From the NCBI GenBank assembly GCA_024763495.1, contig JANTFJ010000031.1, positions 1 through 12,859 of the forward strand: a stretch of 12,859 nt of DNA, in the 5' to 3' direction. This DNA is from Desulfobulbaceae bacterium. GTDB lineage: Bacteria > Desulfobacterota > Desulfobulbia > Desulfobulbales > SURF-16. Positions 6,747 to 12,763 of the stretch are shown here, one piece after another. Made by a program: the position numbers and the translations under genes. The notes below the pieces were generated by a model. The model was not told the DNA's origin. It worked only from the letters and a program-made list of their open reading frames with translations, and ran no database searches. How positions within the stretch are numbered: the stretch's first letter is position 1; each line of letters opens with the position of its first letter.

Positions 6747-8360
6747 TTAAAGGTTTATCAAGGACTGGTCATAGTCAGGCGGAGCCTGAAAGCCCAGCAG
6801 GTTACATATAGTCGCCGCCACATTACTTAAGCCCTGGTTTTCGACATCACTCAGGGAAAAACTGTTTTTTCCGTTAAAATCTTTGATGATACAGGGTACC
6901 GGATTCCTGGTATGAGCTACCATGGGAGTCCGCTTGCCATTCTTTTCAGTCCACATGCAGTCGGCATTGCCGTGGTCAGCGGTAATCAGGGCAATACCGC
7001 CCGCCTCTTTTAATGCTTTTAACAACCGGGCCAGGCATAGATCCACTGTTTCCACAGCAATACGAATAGCAATTTCCACCCCGGTGTGGCCGACCATGTC
7101 GCCATTAGGATAATTTAAACGAATAAATTTATATTCATTACTTTTTATCGCCTCAATAACCTGATCGGTAATTTCCGCGGCCTTCATCCAGGGTTTAAGA
7201 TCAAAGGTGATTTTGTCCGAGGGAATTTCCACATATTTTTCCAGTTTCTCATCAATATAACCGGATTTGTTGCCATTCCAGAAATACGTAACATGACCGA
7301 ACTTCTGCGTTTCGGAAACAGCAAAGGAAGTCAGACCGGCAGCGCAGAGATATTCTCCCAGGGTATGATCAATGGCAGGCGGTTCCACAAGATAGTGCTC
7401 AGGGATATGGGCATCACCATCATACTCCATTATCCCGGCATAGAACACCCTGGGAAATCGCTGCCGGTCAAATTCATTAAAATCTGTTTCTGTAAAGGAT
7501 CGGGAAATTTCAATGGCCCGATCCCCTCGAAAATTAAAAAGAACAACAGCGTCACCATCCTCAATAGTCCCGACCGGTTTTCCTTCCTCAACTATTACAA
7601 AACTTGCCATGTATTGATCTGTCATGTCAGGATCTTCAGCATAATAGGTTTCTATTGCCTCAACCGCTGAGGCAAACCGGCGGCCTTCTCCCAGGACATG
7701 GGCCTTCCAACCGTTTTCAACCACTGACCAGTCAGCATTATAGCGATCCATGGTGGTAACCATCCTGCCGCCGCCCGAGGCAATCCTGAAATCCCGCCCT
7801 TCTCCTGACAATTCGGCTAATTTCTGTTCAAGAGGACCAAAATAATTAAGGGCGCTTTTTTCTCCAACATCCCTGCCGTCCAGCAATCCATGCACCCGCA
7901 CTTTCCTGAAATTATCACGGGCCGCCTGCTCCAGCAGGCCGTAAAGATGAACAATATTACTGTGGACATTGCCGTCCGAGATCATGCCCAGCAGGTGAAG
8001 AGTTCCACCCTGGCCGCATGTCTCCCTTATCTCCTGCCAGGCCCGGCCCTGAAATATTCGACCTGACTCAAGGGCCTCGCTGACCAGCTTTGCTCCCTGG
8101 GAAAAAATACGCCCGGCCCCCAGGGCATTATGACCAACCTCGGAGTTGCCCATATCGCTGTCGCTGGGCATTCCCACCGCAGTGCCATGAGCCTTGAGCC
8201 TGGTAAAGAGTTTTTCCTGAAAAAGATTATCCAGTTCAGGGGTATAAGCCTTAAAAACTCCGTCAGTATCATCTCTTGGGCCAAGCCCCATGCCATCCAT
8301 GACAACAGTTACTACAGGGCCGGCAAAAGAGGAGTAGTTTTTCAATTTTTCAAGTCGCAT
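6747..8360 (-). CDS. gpmI: 2,3-bisphosphoglycerate-independent phosphoglycerate mutase
   Basis: Interconverts 3-phosphoglycerate and 2-phosphoglycerate in glycolysis/gluconeogenesis through a phosphoserine intermediate, using two metal ions. Motifs run in the expected order. VVMDGMGLG holds metal ligand D22, and SDSDMGNSEVGHNALGAGR holds the nucleophile S73. VHLYGLL and HGLLDGRD follow. Then come SETQKFGHVTYFWNG, NYPNGDMVGHTG and LITADHGNAD, which supply the second set of metal ligands. I chose the ATG at 8360 (537 residues) because GAGGGA sits ten bases before it. An in-frame TTG at 8378 would overlap that ribosome site and the end of glgX. The protein is somewhat longer than the roughly 510 residues of E. 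coli GpmI. The start lies four bases after the glgX stop, so translation is probably coupled. Confidence 0.95.
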   Translation of the reverse strand: MRLEKLKNYSSFAGPVVTVVMDGMGLGPRDDTDGVFKAYTPELDNLFQEKLFTRLKAHGTAVGMPSDSDMGNSEVGHNALGAGRIFSQGAKLVSEALESGRIFQGRAWQEIRETCGQGGTLHLLGMISDGNVHSNIVHLYGLLEQAARDNFRKVRVHGLLDGRDVGEKSALNYFGPLEQKLAELSGEGRDFRIASGGGRMVTTMDRYNADWSVVENGWKAHVLGEGRRFASAVEAIETYYAEDPDMTDQYMASFVIVEEGKPVGTIEDGDAVVLFNFRGDRAIEISRSFTETDFNEFDRQRFPRVFYAGIMEYDGDAHIPEHYLVEPPAIDHTLGEYLCAAGLTSFAVSETQKFGHVTYFWNGNKSGYIDEKLEKYVEIPSDKITFDLKPWMKAAEITDQVIEAIKSNEYKFIRLNYPNGDMVGHTGVEIAIRIAVETVDLCLARLLKALKEAGGIALITADHGNADCMWTEKNGKRTPMVAHTRNPVPCIIKDFNGKNSFSLSDVENQGLSNVAATICNLLGFQAPPDYDQSLINL

Positions 8361-8364
8361 AAAA

Positions 8365-10446
8365 TTATCTTCCCTCAAAAACTATAACACTGTGTGGTTT
8401 TGCCGGACAGAATTTTTTCCGTACCGGTCGCTGGTTATCAGGTAATATTATGTCACTGGGACTGTGGCCTGCCGTGTCAATTGCCTTGTGCCATTTGCGG
8501 CCCCGTACACCGGGCAGCCTCACCCGGGCTGTCTCGCCACTCATGTTTAAAATAACATGAAGATCCGCGGCCCGGCGACCGATACCGCCGAGAGTAAAAG
8601 CCAGGAGATTGTCCGCGGAATCATCCCAGGGCGGTTTTCTTAATTTTCTGCCATGCCAGGTGATATCCGGCATCCGCCGTCCCTTTTCTTTAATTCCCGT
8701 GACAAAACGGCGGGGCGTAAGGCATAAATGACGTTTCCGAAAAGCTATCATTTCCCTGACAAAACGGAACATTCCCTGATTTTTTTCCACCAGGGTCCAG
8801 TCAAACCAGCTCAGTTCATTATCCTGGCAATAACAGTTATTGTTACCCTGCTGGCTGCGAAGAACCTCATCTCCGGACAATATCATCGGGACTCCATGAC
8901 TTAAAAACAACACAGCCATAAAATTTTTGACCTGGCGCAGACGCAGCCTGTTAACTTTAAAACTGGAAGTTTCACCTTCTGCCCCACAATTCCAGCTCAG
9001 ATTATGACGGCAGCCGTCCCTGTTGTCTTCGCCATTAGCCTGGTTATGTTTTTCATTATAACTCACCAGATCCCAGAGAGTAAAACCATCATGGCAGGTT
9101 ACAAAATTAATGCTGTTAATCGGCAGGCGGCCAGATGTTTCATAAAGATCGCTACTACCGCAGAGCCGGGTGGCAACCTCGCCGATAAGTCCTTTATCTC
9201 CCTTGATGTACCGCCGAATTACATCCCGGTAACATCCATTCCACTCAGCCCAGCGCAGACCGGGAAATCCTCCCACCTGGTACAGCCCGCCGGCATCCCA
9301 GGCCTCGGCAATCAATCCGGAACGGGAAAGAATATCAGAGAACTCAATATTCCAGATCACCGGGGCATAGGGATCAGGGCTGCCGTCCATCCCCCTGGCC
9401 AGAATACTGGCCAGGTCAAAACGAAAAGCATCAACATGCATTTCCCGCACCCAGTATTCCAGGCACTCAACAATAAACTTGGCAGCCAGGGGATGATTAC
9501 AGTTTACCGTGTTGCCGCAGCCGGAATAATCACGATATACACTCCGGTCATGCTCCTCAAGATGATAAAAACTGTCATTGACCAATCCCTTGAAATTAAT
9601 CGTTGGCCCTGTAGCGCCGCCCTCGGCGGTATGATTAAACACTACATCAAGAATAACCGCAATTCCGGCCTTATGCAGGGCCTTGATCATATCGCGAAAT
9701 TCTTTAATATGGGTACCGGCCAAAGGTGTGACGCAATAACCGGGATGAGGAGAAAAAAAACTGTGAGTTGAGTATCCCCAGTAATTTTTATGGCCAAGAT
9801 TCCATGTATTATCAGGAACATCCTGTTCATCAAAAGCCATTACCGGCAACAGTTCAACCGCCGTGATACCTAATTCCCTCAGGTAGGGAATTTTTTCAAT
9901 AACAGCAGAATAAGTTCCGGGATGACTTACCCCGGAGGATTTATGCCGGGTGAAACCACCGACATGAAGCTCATAGATGATGGTTTTTTCCGGAGGCAGA
10001 TGGATAATGGTATCTCCCTCCCAATCATAATCATCCTGGCCGCTTATCATTGCCCGGAGACTTTCCCCCCTGCTTAATCCCGGCTTACAGGCCTTTCTCC
10101 TGTCCCAAAGAGTGTCAGTGACAATCTTTGCCCTGGGGTCAACCAGTTCCTTGTCCGGATTAAAACGAAATCCTGAATCAACGACATCATCAGGGCCATT
10201 AACCCGCCAGGTATAACAGGTTCCGGCCGGCAGTCTATTAATATAGATATGCCAGAAAAAAAATGTCCGATTTTCTTCAGGATCAAGAATAACCACCTGA
10301 AAAGGTTTTTTGGCCTCAGGACTGTCATAAAGTAACAGCTCGACCCCACTGGCATTTTTAGAAAAAATACAAAAATTTGTTCCCTGGGGCGAAAACGTTG
10401 TGCCATGGGGATAACGCCAGCCGGGTTTAAGCGAAAATTTTTTCAT
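8365..10446 (-). CDS. glgX: Glycogen debranching enzyme GlgX
   Basis: Isoamylase-type GH13 enzyme that hydrolyses alpha-1,6 branches of glycogen, typically after phosphorylase trimming. Residues about 10-110 form the N-terminal carbohydrate-binding fold (PGWRYPHGTTFSPQGTNFCI). The catalytic barrel has DVVFNHTAEG, then VDAFRFDLAS with nucleophile D344, LIAEAWDAGG with acid/base E381, and VTCHDGFTLWDLVSYNEKHN with stabiliser D453. A C-terminal beta domain starts near residue 600. The length (693) fits GlgX. The ATG at 10446 lacks a clear Shine-Dalgarno, and no convincing promoter was found in the repeat-rich DNA upstream. It heads the unit with gpmI and the cytochrome. A long open frame on the opposite strand inside it is a shadow. 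Treated as GlgX rather than TreX only by homology of motifs. Confidence 0.95.
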   Translation of the reverse strand: MKKFSLKPGWRYPHGTTFSPQGTNFCIFSKNASGVELLLYDSPEAKKPFQVVILDPEENRTFFFWHIYINRLPAGTCYTWRVNGPDDVVDSGFRFNPDKELVDPRAKIVTDTLWDRRKACKPGLSRGESLRAMISGQDDYDWEGDTIIHLPPEKTIIYELHVGGFTRHKSSGVSHPGTYSAVIEKIPYLRELGITAVELLPVMAFDEQDVPDNTWNLGHKNYWGYSTHSFFSPHPGYCVTPLAGTHIKEFRDMIKALHKAGIAVILDVVFNHTAEGGATGPTINFKGLVNDSFYHLEEHDRSVYRDYSGCGNTVNCNHPLAAKFIVECLEYWVREMHVDAFRFDLASILARGMDGSPDPYAPVIWNIEFSDILSRSGLIAEAWDAGGLYQVGGFPGLRWAEWNGCYRDVIRRYIKGDKGLIGEVATRLCGSSDLYETSGRLPINSINFVTCHDGFTLWDLVSYNEKHNQANGEDNRDGCRHNLSWNCGAEGETSSFKVNRLRLRQVKNFMAVLFLSHGVPMILSGDEVLRSQQGNNNCYCQDNELSWFDWTLVEKNQGMFRFVREMIAFRKRHLCLTPRRFVTGIKEKGRRMPDITWHGRKLRKPPWDDSADNLLAFTLGGIGRRAADLHVILNMSGETARVRLPGVRGRKWHKAIDTAGHSPSDIILPDNQRPVRKKFCPAKPHSVIVFEGR

Positions 10447-10506
10447 AATTTGACATTCTGTGATATTTATGCGGCGTAACTGTGGCTCCGGAGTCTTGCA
10501 AACCAG

Positions 10507-10662
10507 GACTGCCTGTTACCCACAATGTACCTATCGCAAAATCAACAAGTCACAAGCATATCAGCCGTCCACTGATGAACAATGTCTATTTTTCTGGCTA
10601 CGGGAATTCAATGGCTTAAGTATAGGCCGCTTGTATTAAAAAGATGTGGGTAACAGGCAGTC
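10507..10662. mobile_element. 156-bp non-coding element with 18-bp perfect inverted repeats
   Basis: Ends are gactgcctgttacccaca (10507-10524) and its exact reverse complement (10645-10662). The 120 bp between them hold no plausible gene. The flanks carry a near-direct repeat, agtcttgcaaac (10492-10503) and agtcttggcaaac (10659-10671), which overlaps the right terminal repeat. The size and termini fit a MITE or a remnant of an insertion sequence, but I do not recognise the family. It sits about 60 bp upstream of glgX. Confidence 0.6.
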
Positions 10663-10698
10663 TTGGCAAACATCATTTTGTATGATTTCATGCGGTTA

Positions 10699-10782
10699 CC
10701 TGTAGGAGCCCAGCCCTCTGGGCGATAAAAAATGGAGCAAAGCTCATCACATGGATCGCCCAGAGGGCTGGGCTCCTACAGG
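10699..10782. repeat. BIME: two inverted REP sequences with GTAG ends
   Basis: A perfect 28-bp inverted repeat (10699-10726 and 10755-10782) surrounds a 28-base loop. Each arm alone looks like a REP unit: a GTAG tetranucleotide, then a small hairpin gcccag-ccct-ctgggc. Two REPs in opposite orientation make a bacterial interspersed mosaic element. REPs of this form are mobilised by RAYT (TnpA-REP, Y1 transposase) proteins in other genomes; none is encoded here. It may also stabilise or attenuate transcripts between the rubredoxin and glgX genes. Confidence 0.8.
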
Positions 10783-10843
10783 AATTTTATCGTTATCGTT
10801 CAAGCAGTGCCTTAAATTCCATCATTTGGCCCTGCGCCGCATA

Positions 10844-10990
10844 CTAGGAGGCTGTCCGCGAATAGGCATTTTTTCTCAAATCAAGGCATTTGTCAAAAAT
10901 AAGCACAGCTATATAGTTGATATTGCGAGCATTATTTTTGACAAATAACACAAAGTTGGGGGAAAAGGGCATTCTCGGACAGCCTCCTAG
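10844..10990. mobile_element. 147-bp MITE-like element, intact copy
   Basis: Perfect 15-bp terminal inverted repeats, ctaggaggctgtccg (10844-10858) and cggacagcctcctag (10976-10990), continue imperfectly inward (gaat-ggcatttt against aaaagggcattc). A second inner inverted repeat, atttgtcaaaaataa (10888-10902) and ttatttttgacaaat (10932-10946), lets most of the element fold on itself. The outermost bases ctag could be a palindromic 4-bp target, as used by some IS5-group elements; this is inference. No coding capacity. A decayed right half lies at 2648-2731. Confidence 0.75.
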
Positions 10991-11026
10991 CTTACCTGTC
11001 CGCGATCAGTCCGGCTTACGTACCAC

Positions 11027-11123
11027 TTAAGCGCTCCATGAACACCACCCTGTACACGCTTCAACCCTGTGATCTACCGATGTATTATCGCAGGGCGTAA
11101 AGCATGCACATGGCGGTGCTCTA
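11027..11123 (+). repeat. Module BC palindromic repeat, plus orientation, uninterrupted
   Basis: Reads taagcgctccatgaacacc, then a hairpin at about 11051-11110 (tgtacacgcttcaaccctgtgat with atcgcagggcgtaaagcatgcaca), then tggcggtgct. It follows the MITE-like element by 36 bp, the same order as at 2648-2897. Just downstream is a small stem ggggtt / aacccc (11125-11130, 11145-11150). The gap 10447-11235 contains this, the MITE, the BIME and the 156-bp element, and no gene. Confidence 0.75.
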
Positions 11124-11186
11124 AGGGGTTTACCGAAAAAAAGCAACCCCGATGAAGGATTACCTTTGTTGAGTGAGTCCTAAACA

Positions 11187-11212
11187 TAAAAAAAGGAGCC
11201 ATACGGCTCCTC
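11187..11212 (-). terminator. Rho-independent terminator after the rubredoxin gene
   Basis: On the - strand an aggagcc stem, a four-base gtat loop and ggctcct are followed directly by a run of T (the a-tract at 11188-11194 on the + strand). The stem is a perfect seven pairs (11194-11200 with 11205-11211). It lies about 25 bases past the rubredoxin stop codon. It would also end any read-through from the ompA-like gene. Confidence 0.9.
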
Positions 11213-11235
11213 TTTAAAGAAAAAAAATTAACAAA

Positions 11236-11397
11236 CTAATCCTCTACTTTCCAGAAATCTTCCTTGGCTGCGCCGCATTTCGGACATACCCAGCCATCAG
11301 GTAATTTCTCAAAAGGAGTATCCGGATCAACTCCGTTTTCATAGTCGCCTTCTTCGGGATCATAAATGTAACCACAGGGGCATTCGTATTTATCCAT
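11236..11397 (-). CDS. Rubredoxin with CxC first metal motif
   Basis: A 53-residue iron protein of the rubredoxin family, a one-electron carrier in the cytoplasm, often serving peroxide or superoxide reductases and oxygen-scavenging enzymes in anaerobes. It reads from ATG at 11397, eight bases after a strong AGGAG, to TAG at 11236-11238. Family marks are GYIYDPEEGD, the loop DPDTPFEKLPDGWVCPKCG, and a C-terminal DFW. The second metal motif is normal (C38-P-K-C41-G). The first reads YECPCGY (C6-P-C8), one residue shorter than the usual CxxCG, so metal-site geometry may differ. Codons around this point are in frame and unambiguous. It has its own likely promoter and terminator, so it is probably a single-gene unit. 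No partner oxidoreductase is nearby. Confidence 0.95.
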   Translation of the reverse strand: MDKYECPCGYIYDPEEGDYENGVDPDTPFEKLPDGWVCPKCGAAKEDFWKVED

Positions 11398-11435
11398 TTT
11401 GTTTCTCCTGTAAAAATAATAAGAAATGCAGACAT

Positions 11436-11450
11436 TAGTAAAAATTACTA
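11436..11450. promoter_or_regulatory. Palindromic candidate operator at the rubredoxin promoter
   Basis: A perfect 6-3-6 palindrome, tagtaa-aaa-ttacta, overlaps the -10 box and expected start of the rubredoxin transcript. Its length and AT-rich form recall operators of Fur/PerR-type regulators, and about ten of fourteen positions agree with the PerR box as I remember it. The regulator is not in the window, so this is a suggestion only. Confidence 0.35.
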
Positions 11451-11474
11451 TAAACAGACCTAATAATATGTCAA
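11447..11474 (-). promoter_or_regulatory. Sigma-70-type promoter for the rubredoxin gene
   Basis: On the - strand TTGACA (11474-11469) is followed after 16 bases by TATAGT (11452-11447). Expected initiation near 11440 gives a leader of about 40 bases carrying the AGGAG ribosome site. It lies in the 84-bp gap after the ompA-like gene. Confidence 0.7.
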
Positions 11475-11481
11475 GAGTAAA

Positions 11482-12492
11482 TTACTTTTTCTCCACAATG
11501 GTTTTTACTACCGCAACTACTCTTCTATTCCGCTGTCTTCCTTCAACAGTAGCATTAGAAGCTATCGGACGGGATTCCCCAAACCCCCTGGCCTTAATCC
11601 TGGCAGGATCAATATTATAATTTTTTACTAAATAATTTCTGGCATTTTCCGCTCTTCTAAGGGATAAATCCATATTGTATTTTTCACTTCCCCTAGAATC
11701 GGTATGGCCGTCTACCTCAATTATTACGTCTGGATAATCATTGAGAAATTTTGCAACCCGACGGCAATCACTGTCATATATTGACCTGATAGAATCTTTA
11801 TCAAAATCAAATTCAATGTGCAGGGTAACAGAAACTTCTTCCATAATCGGCACAGGAGGCGGAACAGGCTTTGGAGCAGGTTTCGGGATTTCTTTTACAA
11901 CCGGAACAGGTTTGGGAATTGGCGGCGGAGGCGCGGCAGCCGGAACGATTTCCGCTTTTGTTGGAAACTGAAAGGTAAGCCCCACCCCGTAAACCATATT
12001 ATTAAAATGGTCGTCAAAGGTAACTATATGACGAATATCTCCACGTAATGCCGTATTCTTGTTAAGAAAATATTTAACGCCGCCACCATAGTTAAACAGG
12101 GGATTAGTATTATTGCCATCAGGGTTATCATCCAGGGTGATACCACCAAGTCCAGCGGCAACATAAGGAACAAGTTTGCTGTCCGGCATAAAATGATAAA
12201 GGGCATCAAGATGATACAGTCTGCCGTCAATATCATCATTAGAACCACTTAAATCCTCTTCAGTATTAATAAACCTGAAAGATCCCTCTGCTCCCCAGTT
12301 CTCGGTAAAGTTGTAACCAAATGCAAGCCCAATAGCCGCATCATCGTCAACATTCTGATTTCCTTCAAAAACATAGCCGCCGATCATAGGCGAAAAAGTC
12401 AAGGACTCTGCCTCAATCTGGGCCAGACAGGTACTGCCGGCCAATAATCCGGCCAGCAGGGTCACTGTTGACAGCAAAAACTTCTTTTTCAT
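11482..12492 (-). CDS. OmpA-family outer membrane protein
   Basis: Links the outer membrane to peptidoglycan. Residues 1-24 are a signal peptide (KKKFLLSTVTLLAGLLAGS, cleavage after CLA). Residues about 26-178 form an eight-stranded-type beta barrel with alternating aromatic strands (GLAFGYNFTENWGAEGSFRF, YGVGLTFQF end). A proline-rich linker follows (about 184-216, with PPPPIPKPVP and PKPAPKPVPPPVP). The C-terminal OmpA domain (about 221-331) contains IEFDFDKDSI, VDGHTDSRGS and LSLRRAENARNYL, with D265 and R280 in the usual diaminopimelate-binding positions, then GFGESRPIASN and GRQRNRRV. The length (336) is typical. The ATG has a strong AGGAG eight bases upstream. Upstream DNA is an inverted module A copy that contains a perfect TATAAT on this strand, with no good -35 box. 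Confidence 0.95.
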   Translation of the reverse strand: MKKKFLLSTVTLLAGLLAGSTCLAQIEAESLTFSPMIGGYVFEGNQNVDDDAAIGLAFGYNFTENWGAEGSFRFINTEEDLSGSNDDIDGRLYHLDALYHFMPDSKLVPYVAAGLGGITLDDNPDGNNTNPLFNYGGGVKYFLNKNTALRGDIRHIVTFDDHFNNMVYGVGLTFQFPTKAEIVPAAAPPPPIPKPVPVVKEIPKPAPKPVPPPVPIMEEVSVTLHIEFDFDKDSIRSIYDSDCRRVAKFLNDYPDVIIEVDGHTDSRGSEKYNMDLSLRRAENARNYLVKNYNIDPARIKARGFGESRPIASNATVEGRQRNRRVVAVVKTIVEKK

Positions 12493-12520
12493 AACATTTC
12501 TCCTTTAGTTAATAATTTTC

Positions 12521-12579
12521 GTAACTACTAACGGGGTAGGCGCTCTGGTTTTGTTAACCACAGTAATTATAACGGCAGG
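12521..12579 (-). repeat. Module A repeat, minus orientation, upstream of the ompA-like gene
   Basis: The reverse complement reads cctgccgttataattactg, ggttaac, gcgcctacccc, gttagtagttac, following the other copies from end to end. It lies 29 bp upstream of the ompA-like start codon, so it is within that gene's leader or promoter. On the gene's strand it holds TATAAT (12571-12566), where other copies have acaattac. This could be a -10 box acquired by drift, although no matching -35 was found. Confidence 0.65.
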
Positions 12580-12580
12580 G

Positions 12581-12613
12581 GTATCGCCGCCTGGGTGTAC
12601 TTTATCGAGCGCT
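12581..12613 (+). repeat. Module D repeat, right copy
   Basis: Matches 2921-2951 (gcctgggtgt-cttta-tcgagcg) in the same orientation, although the module A copy beside it is reversed. The modules therefore recombine or move independently. No promoter or gene is seen in it. Confidence 0.6.
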
Positions 12614-12636
12614 ATTCTTTTTATTATTAAAGCTTA

Positions 12637-12665
12637 TTGACAAATCAGCCTTTATTATATTATCA
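12637..12665 (+). promoter_or_regulatory. Possible promoter reading right
   Basis: A perfect TTGACA (12637-12642) is followed after 17 bases by TTATCA (12660-12665), a moderate -10 box; TATTAT at 12658-12663 is an alternative with 15-base spacing. No + strand gene follows in the window. The only downstream feature is the terminator at 12706-12736. Confidence 0.35.
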
Positions 12666-12671
12666 CAACTA

Positions 12672-12736
12672 ATAATATCTTTGCCATTTTTTTTAACAAG
12701 TCTCCGGTTACACAGCTCCCTGGTGTAACCTTTTTT
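12672..12736 (+). ncRNA. Candidate small RNA, about 65 nt
   Basis: Bounded by the possible promoter at 12637-12665 and the terminator at 12706-12736. The predicted transcript has a U-rich single-stranded 5' part (ccattttttttaac) and a terminator hairpin, a layout common in trans-acting small RNAs. No open reading frame of use is inside. It is entirely inferred from the two signals. Confidence 0.3.
12706..12736 (+). terminator. Rho-independent terminator, + strand
   Basis: A perfect eight-pair stem, ggttacac (12706-12713) with gtgtaacc (12723-12730), has a nine-base loop and is followed by six T. The T-run lies on the + strand side, so it ends rightward transcription, although no + strand gene precedes it within 6 kb. 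The stem words resemble the ttac-rich repeats, so a repeat-derived hairpin is possible. Confidence 0.6.
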
Positions 12737-12763
12737 AGTGCCTCCTTACAGGGACAAAGAAAC

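Noticed and set aside
6747..8378. TTG start for gpmI at 8378
   Set aside because: The ATG at 8360 has a Shine-Dalgarno sequence at the right distance, and the TTG would place six extra residues over that site and the glgX stop.
9004..9771. 255-codon open frame on the + strand inside glgX
   Set aside because: It is antisense to a clear GlgX with intact catalytic motifs, shows no family motif, and has the low-complexity look of a shadow frame.
10751..10948. 65-codon + strand frame across the BIME and MITE
   Set aside because: It spans three unrelated repeat structures and has no ribosome site or motif.
11244..11435. 63-codon - strand frame at the rubredoxin locus
   Set aside because: It is in the wrong frame. 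The true gene at 11236-11397 encodes a full rubredoxin with a strong ribosome site.
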